In this document: positions 1 through 7,395 of the stretch, piece by piece
Position numbering within the stretch: the first letter of the stretch is position 1
How the letters are laid out: each line of letters opens with the position of its first letter
Source of the DNA: an uncultured Candidatus Saccharibacteria bacterium
Lineage (GTDB): Bacteria > Patescibacteriota > Saccharimonadia > Saccharimonadales > Saccharimonadaceae
DNA: 64,000 bases
Assembly: GCA_946406665.1 (NCBI GenBank)
Contig: CAMJLE010000001.1
Coordinates: forward strand, 1-64,000
Direction of reading: 5' to 3'
The notes under the pieces: model-generated
Seen by the model: only the letters and a program-made list of their open reading frames with translations
Databases searched by the model: none
What the model was told of the DNA's origin: nothing
Made by a program: the position numbers and the translations under genes

Positions 1-57
1 TTAAGGTTTATGACTCCGTCGCAAATGTTGCAAAGGTGCTGAGTTAATACGTACCTA

Positions 58-86
58 TTGACATTTTTAACTGTTTATGCTAAAAT
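58..86 (+). promoter_or_regulatory. Promoter of the first ORFan gene
   Basis: TTGACA at 58-63, a 17-nt spacer and TAAAAT at 81-86, with an extended TGc just before the -10. This is a near-consensus housekeeping promoter. Transcription would start near 93, giving a leader of about 200 nt before the gene at 294. Confidence 0.8.
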
Positions 87-293
87 GTAGCTATGGTTGC
101 CATAAACGGCAGCGAAAGATCATTAATAAGGTTATGCGCAAACGACTTAATCGTATATATCTCCTTCGTTCGAGCTAGCGTTTAGCTTCTATAGATATTT
201 CATCTATGGCGGCCAGGCGCTAGCCCGAAACCTGAGCGGGCTTGCAGATTGCATTATCACGCTAGCCCCAAGAAGGGGCAAAAGGAGGTAACC
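87..293 (+). promoter_or_regulatory. Long 5' leader with a possible 14-codon leader peptide
   Basis: About 200 nt separate the predicted start site from the ATG at 294. The stretch holds a short ORF at 134-178 (ATG to TAG, peptide MRKRLNRIYLLRSS, with AAGG just upstream) and GC-rich segments able to pair, such as GCCCG with CGGGC around 221-242. GCTAGC occurs three times. I recognise no known riboswitch or ncRNA. An attenuation leader is only a guess. Confidence 0.35.
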
Positions 294-698
294 ATGATTG
301 ATAAGAAAGACACTGTGTTCGTGAAAGATGGCTGTACTTACGTCATCACTGAAAAGAATGCCTTCTATATCTGGGGGCGTCGGAGCGTCGTAGTGGAAGG
401 GGAGACGCGCGAGGTGTACGATCAGATCCCCCGAAACGTAGCAGGAAAACTGATTGACTGCATCGAATCGGCGGAAATGAGTTACCCCGGTCTGTTCTGG
501 GGTGTTCCTACGCTCGTCTGCATCGCAATCGGCGTGTTCTGCGCGATCGCAACGTATGAGCTCGACCCGATGACTTACGGCGTCGATGCATACTCAGTGA
601 TTGTGATTGTCGTTACGATCGCATATGCGGCGTGTGCAGTGATCTGTGCAGGCTTCTGGGCGACAGAAGCATTCATCCCCTGGATCAAAAGAGCATAA
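294..698 (+). CDS. Small two-TM membrane protein, unknown function
   Basis: 134 aa from ATG 294. That start is chosen over the ORF-track start at 249 because AAAGGAGGTAACC precedes it. The first 65 residues are soluble and look beta-rich, followed by two hydrophobic segments (about 68-87 and 98-120) and a short basic tail ending WIKRA. No catalytic motif is visible. It is a single-gene unit with its own strong promoter, long leader and terminator, like the other ORFans here. I do not recognise a family; a lineage-restricted membrane protein is the safest description. Confidence 0.7.
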   Translation: MIDKKDTVFVKDGCTYVITEKNAFYIWGRRSVVVEGETREVYDQIPRNVAGKLIDCIESAEMSYPGLFWGVPTLVCIAIGVFCAIATYELDPMTYGVDAYSVIVIVVTIAYAACAVICAGFWATEAFIPWIKRA

Positions 699-742
699 CC
701 GAACGATTCGCCCTTTACGACGAGATTGCACCTTCCATAAAG

Positions 743-774
743 AAAAAACCTCCGGCTTGCCGGGGGTTTCTTCG
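743..774 (+). terminator. Intrinsic terminator
   Basis: AACCTCCGGC-TTG-CCGGGGGTT hairpin followed by a T-rich tract, 45 bases after the stop of the gene at 294. A very similar hairpin (CCTCCGGC...GCCGGGGG) recurs near 21470. Confidence 0.8.
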
Positions 775-901
775 TGTCTGCGTTTTTTGATTTTCAAGGT
801 CCATATATACATAGTCCACAGAGTAACAGCACTTGCGCTCACTTCTATTCACTACAAATTATCTCAGTAAGCTCATTTTTGGTTTTTATGCCATCTACGT
901 C

Positions 902-1795
902 CTAAAAACTCCGCGAACTGCCGCCGCCGCCAGAGCGTCCACCTCCGCCAGAAAATCCGCCGCCTCCGCCAGAATGCCCAGAATGGCCATGTCCGCCGCT
1001 AATGCCCGCGCCGCCTCCCGTAATTAAGCTAACACCTAGGAATGCAGAAACTAGATTGAAGATCGTTAGCATCATCGGGAGCTCATGCCAAGACTTGGCG
1101 CCGACCGAAATGCCATGGATTGCAATCGGAATCACAAAGAGCTCCATCACGAAAAATAATATCAGCTTATGTTTAAAGCTGCCCTCGCTGAACAGCGCGC
1201 CGAACGAACTAGCGAGTATACATAGAATGAAGCTAATAAAACTAAAATCTACTTCGCTTTTTATATTATTAGAAACACGAGTTGGCGCAACATTGCTGTC
1301 GAAGTTATATTCTTTTGCAACTTCTGCAAAGAAGGCTTTATAGCCATTTAGCATGCCTTCATCGAAATTATCATCCTTAAAGTAAGGGATCATATACTCA
1401 TCTTGCAAGCGGCCAGTTTTTGCATCCGGGAGAGCCCCCTCAAGGCCGTAGCCTACCTCTACGCGCACCTGACGTTCTTCGAGTGCTAGTAGTATCAGAA
1501 GGCCATTATTTTTCTTTGCGTCGCCTATACCGTAGCTTCGGAATAGTTCCGTAGCATACCCCTCGAGGTCGCGCCCCTCAAGATTCGGCACCGTCACGAC
1601 GACAATTTGCGCCGTGGTAGCTTCATCGAGCGCGCGACTTTGCGAAAAAATGTAATCTTCTGTATCAGCACTGAGAATGCCTGCCCTGTCGTTAACATAG
1701 AATCTCTCGCTTGGCGAAACGATAGCAACGACATTGATGGCGCAAAAACCGAATGCGACAAGCAATGACAAGATGGCGCAATAGAGTTTTTTCAT
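902..1795 (-). CDS. TPM-domain (YgcG-like) secreted membrane-anchored protein
   Basis: 297 aa. A signal peptide (about 1-24) is followed by a TPM domain (about 30-165, with VNDRAGILS near its start and GYGLEGALPDAKTGRL in the middle). Hydrophobic helices follow at roughly 185-260, then a Gly/Ser/His-rich tail with repeated GGGG. TPM proteins of this design often sit beside lemA, as here: the ATG overlaps the lemA stop by one base (TAATG), so the pair is translationally coupled. The molecular role of TPM domains is poorly defined; links to membrane-protein quality control have been suggested for plant homologues. Family assignment is firm, function is not. Confidence 0.85.
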   Translation of the reverse strand: MKKLYCAILSLLVAFGFCAINVVAIVSPSERFYVNDRAGILSADTEDYIFSQSRALDEATTAQIVVVTVPNLEGRDLEGYATELFRSYGIGDAKKNNGLLILLALEERQVRVEVGYGLEGALPDAKTGRLQDEYMIPYFKDDNFDEGMLNGYKAFFAEVAKEYNFDSNVAPTRVSNNIKSEVDFSFISFILCILASSFGALFSEGSFKHKLILFFVMELFVIPIAIHGISVGAKSWHELPMMLTIFNLVSAFLGVSLITGGGAGISGGHGHSGHSGGGGGFSGGGGRSGGGGSSRSF

Positions 1796-2388
1796 TATTC
1801 TTTATTGGTATCAAAATTCACTTCTGGAACTTTAAGTTTCGATTCGTCGCTGACTTCGAAATAGTCTTTCTTCTCCTTGCCCATCATGCCCGCCACTATA
1901 GAGCTAGGAATAGTACTAATTTTCATATTGTAATCCTTCACGGCTTCATTATAATCATTGCGCGCGGTCACGATGCGATTTTCAGTACCGGCCAGCTCAT
2001 CCATAAGACCGATAAAGGTCTTGTCCGCCTTAAGATCTGGGTAATTCTCGATAATAACATTCAAGTTATTAAGGGCGCTGTTGAGCTTATTATTGGCATC
2101 GCTCAGTTCCTTAATGCTGCTTGCCCCGGAAACGGCCGCACGCGCATCGGTTATTGTATCGATTACGCTTTGCTCGTGGCTCGTGTAGCCCTTAACGGTA
2201 CTAACGAGGTTGGGGATCAAATCCGCGCGGCGCTCTAGCTGAGTCTTGATGGCGGAGGCTTTCTCGTCTACTCCTTGCTCAAGGCCAATGATAGAGTTAT
2301 ACGTTCCTACATATACACCGGCTAACACGATTGCAATAACCGCAATAATGCCCATGATTCCAATTGCCGCGATACCTTTTTTCTTCAT
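1795..2388 (-). CDS. lemA: LemA family protein
   Basis: 197 aa from ATG 2388, preceded by AAAAGGAG seven bases upstream; the ORF-track start six codons earlier lacks this spacing. One N-terminal transmembrane helix (about 5-27) is followed by a helical-bundle body with the LemA signature: YNSIIGLEQGVDEKASAI, then ERRADLIPNLVSTVKGY, and YNEAVKDYN near the end. LemA proteins are membrane-anchored with a largely extracytoplasmic alpha-helical domain of unknown function. Here it is upstream of, and coupled to, the TPM-domain gene. Confidence 0.93.
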   Translation of the reverse strand: MKKKGIAAIGIMGIIAVIAIVLAGVYVGTYNSIIGLEQGVDEKASAIKTQLERRADLIPNLVSTVKGYTSHEQSVIDTITDARAAVSGASSIKELSDANNKLNSALNNLNVIIENYPDLKADKTFIGLMDELAGTENRIVTARNDYNEAVKDYNMKISTIPSSIVAGMMGKEKKDYFEVSDESKLKVPEVNFDTNKE

Positions 2389-2469
2389 ACTGCTCCTTTT
2401 AATCACTAGTTGTTTATATTATATATCAGTAATCAGGCCATCTTTTGCTTTTTCATGTACAATAATCTT

Positions 2470-3177
2470 ATGAATAAGTATGAACTGAAGAAATACCACA
2501 TAGCAATCGCAATAGTCGCGGCCTTGTTCGTCGGTATTGTGATTGGTAATATTAATATTTTGCATCTAAGTACTGGCCTGCCGGCACTACCGCTGCCAGA
2601 AATAACCGACGGACAACGCGGCGAGCTGGGAATCGATAAGAATATCAACGAATCAAACATCGATAAGTATCTCGGCCGTAGCGATAGCGTTTATCGCGAC
2701 ATGCGCATGCTCAAGGACCCGGCCAATTACGAAGCAATTGACGGCGATAGTTATTTGTCTGGGTATGTTGATGGTTTTGAAATCATACCTTATCCGTATC
2801 TCGTCAATGTTGTCGGGCTCCCAGAAGCAGTCGGCAAATCATACGATGGCAAAACGCTGTTTACTCAAAACGACAAAAACGAATATGCGGCAAATTACGA
2901 TGAATCTCAACGTATTCTAGAAGACATTTTTCCAAAAGATAAGAAGATCTTCCTCATGTGCGGCGGTGGTGGCTATGCCGGTATGACAAAGAGCATGCTC
3001 GTAAAACTTGGTTGGGATTCCAGTAAAATATACGTCGTAGGTGGATATTGGTTCTACGAAGGCGAACATGACGTAAAAGTCAAAAGCGGCGAGGGCGAAA
3101 ACGCTAAATATGCCTTCTGGAAAGTTCCATACCACAACATAAATTTCGACGATTTGACCGAGAAGAAAAGTGAGTAA
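2470..3177 (+). CDS. Membrane-anchored rhodanese-like protein
   Basis: 235 aa from ATG 2470. A TACAAT box ends six bases before the ATG, so it is probably leaderless. One N-terminal membrane helix (about 10-28) anchors an extracytoplasmic domain. Its second half has the rhodanese layout: a strand, then an active-site loop CGGGGYAG with a single Cys, followed by a helix and GWDSSKIYVVGGYW. Rhodaneses carry sulfane sulfur on that cysteine; several exported ones have unknown substrates. The gene overlaps the next one by 8 nt, implying coupled production with a thioredoxin-like partner. Confidence 0.75.
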   Translation: MNKYELKKYHIAIAIVAALFVGIVIGNINILHLSTGLPALPLPEITDGQRGELGIDKNINESNIDKYLGRSDSVYRDMRMLKDPANYEAIDGDSYLSGYVDGFEIIPYPYLVNVVGLPEAVGKSYDGKTLFTQNDKNEYAANYDESQRILEDIFPKDKKIFLMCGGGGYAGMTKSMLVKLGWDSSKIYVVGGYWFYEGEHDVKVKSGEGENAKYAFWKVPYHNINFDDLTEKKSE

Positions 3178-3661
3178 AAAGAAAATCGACCCACGGCCAA
3201 ACAAAATAGCCATCATGGCTATAGCTATCTTCTGTGTCGCAGTGTTCTTTGGTGGCTATTTCCTCGTTCGCGGACTGACGCCAAAGGAATTTCGCCTAGA
3301 CGAAGAAATGTATGACAAGAGCGAAGCGATCGATATAGACAAAGGTACATACGAAAAACTAATCGCCGACAAGAAGTCTTTTATCATAATGATCGATAAG
3401 CCAGATTGTTTTACGACCGCCAACTTACGGCAGCGCATGAAAGAATTCCCAGAAGAGATGCAGTTTAAATATTATCGGATTATGTGGTCCCAGGCAAAAG
3501 AATCGAGTTTGCATGAATATGTTAAATTTGTACCGTCCGTCGCGATTGTTCGTGAAGGCAAAATCATAGATTTTCTCGATGCCGACTCCGCAGAAGATAC
3601 GGATAAGTATAATGACGCTGAAGCTTTGCGAAGTTGGATAGACGAGTATATTAAGTTCTAG
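3170..3661 (+). CDS. Membrane-anchored thioredoxin-fold-like protein
   Basis: 163 aa beginning at GTG 3170 inside the last codons of the rhodanese gene. One N-terminal helix (about 12-33) is followed by a roughly 110-residue domain reminiscent of a thioredoxin fold: KSFIIMIDKPDC, then a helix, VPSVAIVREGKIIDF (with Pro in the cis-Pro position) and a final helix. Only one cysteine (DKPDCFTTANL) replaces the usual CxxC, so a classical dithiol oxidoreductase is unlikely. Coupling to the rhodanese suggests a shared extracytoplasmic thiol or sulfur task. That function is inferred. Confidence 0.6.
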   Translation: MSKKKIDPRPNKIAIMAIAIFCVAVFFGGYFLVRGLTPKEFRLDEEMYDKSEAIDIDKGTYEKLIADKKSFIIMIDKPDCFTTANLRQRMKEFPEEMQFKYYRIMWSQAKESSLHEYVKFVPSVAIVREGKIIDFLDADSAEDTDKYNDAEALRSWIDEYIKF

Positions 3662-3674
3662 ATATTATATTTTG

Positions 3675-3715
3675 CCATAAAAAAGGCCCTGCGTCATTTC
3701 GCAGAGCCGCCATCC
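3675..3715 (-). terminator. Intrinsic terminator
   Basis: On the minus strand, GGCTCTGCG...CGCAGGGCC forms a hairpin followed by TTTTTT. It overlaps the end of the alpha/beta-hydrolase gene and also sits just after the converging plus-strand pair, so it may serve both. Confidence 0.75.
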
Positions 3716-4530
3716 TTAAGGAATGGCATAATTATCTCGTAATCGTGATGATTCTCGCCGACACCGAAGTGCCCGGTAGGAAGCCTCAGCAGCTCCATCT
3801 GGCGATCTTTCGTCTTCTCAGTCAGAGTGTCACGCGAACGTCTACGCTCGCCTTGCCTTGCGAGACGCAGCAGAGCGTCGTTGTTGACCAGATCGTCAAA
3901 TATACTGAAGACAAGGACGTCGGGCCGAAACCCGAATTTTACGTGCGCACTGCTTGCGCATATTGACAGCTGATCGAGAACCAGCTGTAGCGAATATGCT
4001 GGACCGTCAACTTTCACGATTGGCAATTGCATCAGCCAACCGGTCGCTATGGAAAGACCCCATGCGGCAGGCAGTACCGGTATGAGCTTTCGCATTTTCG
4101 GCGCTAAGCTACGTGCGCCCACGCAAGGGTTCAGGCCGATCACCTTGTCGCATTCGCGCGCGACGCCCATGATGAGCTGGTAGCCCATCGAGACGGCGAC
4201 GAATGTAACTTCTCTGTATTCGCGCTTATCGATATGTTCTTTAACTGCTAGGCGCGCAGCTTCGACGTCGAGTCCCAGATTACGGTATTCGACATAATGC
4301 ACTGAGGTATCTGCTGAGATATCCCCACCTATGTGCTCCGTAATGAACCGAAACGGCTTTGCCGTCCGGGACATACATCCGCCAATTAGGTAGATTGCTT
4401 TGTCAGTAGACGTGCCGGCGTTTACATCATAGATATCTACGCCTCGTTTATACCAGCGCGTGACGTACCAGGCCGCATATGATACGGCGTTGGCTGCCGC
4501 AGCTACTACAATAACTCCTTTCAGTGACAA
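3694..4530 (-). CDS. Alpha/beta-hydrolase-like protein
   Basis: 278 aa from TTG 4530 with GGGGG about ten bases upstream. The N-terminus is hydrophobic (GVIVVAAAANAVSYAAWYV), either a signal or an anchor. Hydrolase features in order: IYLIGGCMSR (oxyanion-loop-like), VTFVAVSMGYQLIMG as the nucleophile elbow (S in AxSxG rather than GxSxG), FDDLVN as the possible acid, and PTGHFGVG as the catalytic His. Substrate cannot be told. It is a stand-alone unit with its own promoter (4585-4613) and terminator. Confidence 0.65.
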   Translation of the reverse strand: MSLKGVIVVAAAANAVSYAAWYVTRWYKRGVDIYDVNAGTSTDKAIYLIGGCMSRTAKPFRFITEHIGGDISADTSVHYVEYRNLGLDVEAARLAVKEHIDKREYREVTFVAVSMGYQLIMGVARECDKVIGLNPCVGARSLAPKMRKLIPVLPAAWGLSIATGWLMQLPIVKVDGPAYSLQLVLDQLSICASSAHVKFGFRPDVLVFSIFDDLVNNDALLRLARQGERRRSRDTLTEKTKDRQMELLRLPTGHFGVGENHHDYEIIMPFLKDGGSAK

Positions 4531-4584
4531 TCATGTCACCCCCTTTCGAAAATAAAAATACAACACTTCACAAGTATCTTGTAT

Positions 4585-4613
4585 ATTATATCACATTTGG
4601 TAAATAATCGCAA
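4585..4613 (-). promoter_or_regulatory. Promoter of the alpha/beta-hydrolase gene
   Basis: On the minus strand, TTGCGA, 17 nt, TATAAT preceded by TGa (extended -10). It predicts a leader of about 50 nt before the TTG start at 4530. Confidence 0.7.
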
Positions 4614-4663
4614 GCGTTTTGACCGCCATGAGCGGTCTGATTCTGCAAAAGTCTGTGTCGTGG

Positions 4664-5401
4664 CTATGATTTGATAACGCTTTTGTCGATTGGTGGATTA
4701 TTAGCATCGTCGCCCTCGGGAATAGAATCATTTAGTGGCCTGAGCTCCGGTATATCGACATCATCCGCTTTGATTTCAACTCGGTGCGCGACGCAGTGAG
4801 AGCTAGTTTCGACGGACACGATGAAACGGAAGTTGTGCGCAAAAGAGATATTAACACAACCCGAAATGCCACCAGCACTAGATTGAATATCGATACGCGC
4901 AATAGAACCACCGCCGCTCTCCTCGTTTTCGTCTAGATAGCGGGCGTCAATTTCCACATTGCCGGCCTCGCAGTAGGTATTATCGTACCAGCTGGTCGGC
5001 TGCGAGTTGGCGTTATTATACCCCGTCACCGCATTCTTAAGGTAGCGGCAGTCGCTTTGTGCGATTGCCTTTGGGCCATTCCTGTTATACAAGATTCCCG
5101 TGCCAAAGATACGAGAAGCCGCCATCTGCTCACTGTCGCTCAGCTCGTAATAACCGGATGGCGTCATTGAGATACCTTTTTTGACCTGCTGAAAAATATC
5201 ATTGCCAGCCTCATTCCATACTGTAATAAAGAAGAAAATTGCCATAGCAAATGGCATCATGAACATTATTACAAAAAAGAACATCACGAACTTGAGCCCA
5301 CCAGTAGAGCTTACGCGATTCACCCTATAGCTCCTGTCGGATATAGTTGAATCTTTTATGTCTCCTGGCCTAATTGGATCAGCCATAAAACCATCGCTCA
5401 T
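4664..5401 (-). CDS. Single-TM exported protein, unknown function
   Basis: 245 aa from ATG 5401 after AAAAGGAGGCAATT. A cytoplasmic N-terminus of about 35 residues is followed by a very hydrophobic, Met/Phe-rich helix (about 36-62). The extracytoplasmic part has four or more cysteines (SDCRYL, NTYCEAG, ISGCVN, SSHCVAH) that could form disulfides, and ends in a Pro/Asp-rich tail. No enzymatic motif is visible. A TATATAAT box lies about 20 bases before the start. I do not recognise a family. Confidence 0.65.
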   Translation of the reverse strand: MSDGFMADPIRPGDIKDSTISDRSYRVNRVSSTGGLKFVMFFFVIMFMMPFAMAIFFFITVWNEAGNDIFQQVKKGISMTPSGYYELSDSEQMAASRIFGTGILYNRNGPKAIAQSDCRYLKNAVTGYNNANSQPTSWYDNTYCEAGNVEIDARYLDENEESGGGSIARIDIQSSAGGISGCVNISFAHNFRFIVSVETSSHCVAHRVEIKADDVDIPELRPLNDSIPEGDDANNPPIDKSVIKS

Positions 5402-5451
5402 AATTGCCTCCTTTTAGAACTTATTATATAGCAAAAGTAGAACACTAACGG

Positions 5452-5490
5452 AATGAAAAAGCCCCCTCGACCGTAGTCTTGGGAGCCTAG
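5452..5490 (-). terminator. Intrinsic terminator
   Basis: On the minus strand, GGCTCCC pairs with GGGGGCT (one G-U pair) and is followed by TTTTTC. It lies just downstream of the gene at 5512-5967. Confidence 0.65.
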
Positions 5491-5511
5491 GTTTACAGTT
5501 ACGATAAAATG

Positions 5512-5967
5512 TCATCTGCCCTGGCTATACACATGAAGCGTAGCAGTGACGTAATCGATAGCCTCGAGAGCCGCCTTCACATCCTTCGCTTCGTCTTCGG
5601 ACGCGAAAGTTAGATAACCGCTAGTCTCATAATGATCATCCACGGGGCCAGCGCTGAGCTGGCGTCCATCCTCGGTTTCGTAGCAGAAGACTACGCCACG
5701 GCCACAGGGGTCAACGTTGTAAAAGAAATCCGGCTCCGGATTCTCATCGGTCCAGGCGGTCCTTCTGTGTACTTCGGACAGATTTAATGCAAGGCAGATC
5801 AGCTTGTATTCGCTGTCCATATTGCTGAATATGCCGCTCAGAGAAGGGTTCTCGGTCAATTCCGGAAATCCCTTTTTCGCGACATCACAGAACGCCTTGA
5901 AGGCTTCTTCCATCGAAGCGCTATCATCCGTCCTGTACGTAACTTGATATGATCTCCTACCTTTCAT
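5512..5967 (-). CDS. Small soluble protein, unknown function, behind an RBS-sequestering hairpin
   Basis: 151 aa from ATG 5967 with GAAAGGAG about eight bases upstream. No signal peptide or membrane helix; acidic overall with alternating strands and helices (for example YRTDDSASMEEAFKAFCDVAKKG at the start, FASEDEAKDVKAALEAIDYV near the end). The cysteines do not form a recognisable metal site. The gene has its own strong promoter (6121-6149), a roughly 147-nt leader with a very large hairpin and a terminator. I cannot assign a family. The unusual feature is the leader, which should keep the ribosome binding site paired. Confidence 0.65.
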   Translation of the reverse strand: MKGRRSYQVTYRTDDSASMEEAFKAFCDVAKKGFPELTENPSLSGIFSNMDSEYKLICLALNLSEVHRRTAWTDENPEPDFFYNVDPCGRGVVFCYETEDGRQLSAGPVDDHYETSGYLTFASEDEAKDVKAALEAIDYVTATLHVYSQGR

Positions 5968-5973
5968 ATATTA

Positions 5974-6056
5974 CTCCTTTCTATTTGGTTTTTTGCCTCA
6001 CTCTTGCCCACCTATTTGGTGGGTGAAAGTGAGGCTAAAAACCAAATAGAAAGGAG
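5974..6056 (-). repeat. Large inverted repeat (39-bp arms, 5-nt loop) over the ribosome binding site
   Basis: The left arm (5974-6012) and right arm (6018-6056) match at 35 of 39 positions after reverse complementing, with loop TATTT. Both outer ends read GAAAGGAG outward, so in the minus-strand mRNA the Shine-Dalgarno of the 5512-5967 gene lies in the 3' arm, paired to CUCCUUUC. This is far longer than an intrinsic terminator and lies between promoter and start codon. Confidence 0.9.
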
Positions 6057-6120
6057 AATCATTTCGTAATCTGCAAACTACAAATGTTCTATATGGCAAA
6101 CATAATGACCATATAGGTGT

Positions 6121-6149
6121 ATTGTATCATATTTTATCATTCTTGTCAA
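6121..6149 (-). promoter_or_regulatory. Promoter of the 5512-5967 gene
   Basis: On the minus strand, TTGACA, 17 nt, TACAAT preceded by TGa. Consensus -35, near-consensus -10 and ideal spacing. Confidence 0.8.
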
Positions 6150-6202
6150 TACTGACACCTTGCCGAGCCTTTTTGAGGACCACCGAGCTAATTCGTGTAA
6201 GC

Positions 6203-6238
6203 AAAAAACGGAGCATCCCATAAATACTCCGCTTTTTT
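6203..6238 (-). terminator. Intrinsic terminator of hsp20
   Basis: GCGGAG...CTCCG hairpin flanked by A6 and T6, so it could act in both directions. It lies 14 bases past the hsp20 stop. Confidence 0.8.
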
Positions 6239-6251
6239 CTTTGAACGATGA

Positions 6252-6734
6252 TTAGCCTTCGATGGCAATATACTTCTTCTCTTCCGGAAGCTCTTCCTTT
6301 GGCTCAGCTTTTGGAATAGTTAGCGAGAGGACGCCATCTTTATATGCGGCCTTAATCTCCTCTTGTTTAATATCTTCACCAACATACCAGCTGCGGCTCA
6401 TCGATCCAAAATGTCGCTCCTTGCGAATAAGATGGCTGCCATTCTTGCGCGGCTTGCCGTTTTTGTCTTCGCGCTCCTCGATATCCTCGCTAGTTTCGGC
6501 ACTGACGGTCAAAACGCCATTATCGAATTTAACTTTAATGTCTTCCTTTTTGTACCCTGGAAGTTCAATTTCAAGATTATATGCCTGTTCTGTTTCGCTT
6601 GCGTCTGTGCGCATTAGGCTACGCCCATTCCCGCCACCATTAATTGCTGGTAACATTGGGCGATGTCCAAAGAATCCGTCATCGAAATCATTGAACATTT
6701 CGTCAAAAAGGCTCTCGAATCCCGAATGAATCAT
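6252..6734 (-). CDS. hsp20: Small heat-shock protein Hsp20/alpha-crystallin
   Basis: 160 aa. A short Phe/Asp/Gly-rich N-terminal arm (about 1-45) precedes the alpha-crystallin domain (about 48-150): YNLEIELPGYKKEDIKVKF and DGVLSLTIPKAEP, the latter giving the conserved GVLxLxIPK strand. A short IAIEG tail resembles the C-terminal I-x-I anchor used for oligomer assembly. Family members are ATP-independent holdases. A CIRCE operator overlaps its promoter, so it should belong to the HrcA regulon together with hrcA-grpE nearby. Confidence 0.95.
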   Translation of the reverse strand: MIHSGFESLFDEMFNDFDDGFFGHRPMLPAINGGGNGRSLMRTDASETEQAYNLEIELPGYKKEDIKVKFDNGVLTVSAETSEDIEEREDKNGKPRKNGSHLIRKERHFGSMSRSWYVGEDIKQEEIKAAYKDGVLSLTIPKAEPKEELPEEKKYIAIEG

Positions 6735-6820
6735 CTTTTTCCTTTCGTTAAGTTTGTGTGAGTAAGTTAGTTGCTAACCGTTATATTGCGTTCGTGTCGG
6801 TTGCTTTCGCTTATGTTTTC

Positions 6821-6849
6821 ATTATAGTCCATCGAGTTAGCACTGTCAA
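6821..6849 (-). promoter_or_regulatory. hsp20 promoter
   Basis: On the minus strand, TTGACA, 17 nt, TATAAT: full consensus in both hexamers. The -35 lies inside the CIRCE element, so bound HrcA would block polymerase. It predicts a leader of about 80 nt. Confidence 0.88.
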
Positions 6850-6863
6850 GCCCCGAGTGCTAA
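6837..6863. promoter_or_regulatory. CIRCE operator (HrcA site) upstream of hsp20
   Basis: TTAGCACTG, nine bases, GAGTGCTAA: one mismatch to the CIRCE consensus TTAGCACTC-N9-GAGTGCTAA. It overlaps the hsp20 -35 box and also the stop codon of rsmD (6860-6862). Confidence 0.93.
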
Positions 6864-7384
6864 TTTTTACGGTAGATTTTAATATTTGCGGCGGCATATT
6901 TTTTGTCGCTTAGAAGCTCAAGGTAAGATAACTGTGGCGGCTCGGGCGATTCTGGGTGAGAGAGAATAAAAAGCCCGCCAGGCACCAAATGCGCAACCAG
7001 GCCGGCCACAACGCCGTATTGCGGGTTATCGTATGGCGGGTCAGCAAAAATAATACCGTAGTCACCATCGGGGGCTCTCAAAATATTCGCAAGATCGGAA
7101 GCCTGAAGAGTCTGCAAGTTTTTCTGAATAGTCCGAATCGCTTTCGGATGCTTCTCCATGAAATCTACATGAGAGGCACCAAGAGACAGCGCCTCGATGC
7201 CAATTGCGCCACTGCCGGCAAACGCATCGAGAATTCGGCGACCCGGAATTTCGTTGCGAATAGAGTTAAAAATCGCCGCACGCTCGCGCTCGCCCATTGG
7301 ATGGGTAGCCTTGGTCTTTGGCGTGTCGATTAGTCGACCGCCGTACTTACCAGAGATGATTCGAATTTGATTATTATTCTTCAT
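6860..7384 (-). CDS. rsmD: 16S rRNA m2G966 methyltransferase RsmD
   Basis: 174 aa, usual length. SAM-binding motif I is LDAFAGSGAIGIEALSLGA and the catalytic motif is IIFADPPYD. The N-terminal IRIISGKYGGRLIDTP is the typical RsmD opening. The enzyme methylates the N2 of G966 (E. coli numbering) on assembled 30S. It lies 11 bases downstream of recG in the leftward hrcA-grpE-trmD-recG-rsmD run. Its stop codon is embedded in the CIRCE of the next gene. Confidence 0.93.
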   Translation of the reverse strand: MKNNNQIRIISGKYGGRLIDTPKTKATHPMGERERAAIFNSIRNEIPGRRILDAFAGSGAIGIEALSLGASHVDFMEKHPKAIRTIQKNLQTLQASDLANILRAPDGDYGIIFADPPYDNPQYGVVAGLVAHLVPGGLFILSHPESPEPPQLSYLELLSDKKYAAANIKIYRKN

Positions 7385-7395
7385 GTTTGATTTAC

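Noticed and set aside
2410-2469. Upstream start (ATG 2410) for the rhodanese-like gene
   Set aside because: The -10 box at 2458-2463 lies downstream of it, and ATG 2470 gives a clean membrane-helix N-terminus.
4620-4637. GACCGCC-ATG-AGCGGTC inverted repeat as terminator of the 4664-5401 gene
   Set aside because: The stem is good but it is followed on the minus strand by AAAAC, not a T-run; left unassigned.
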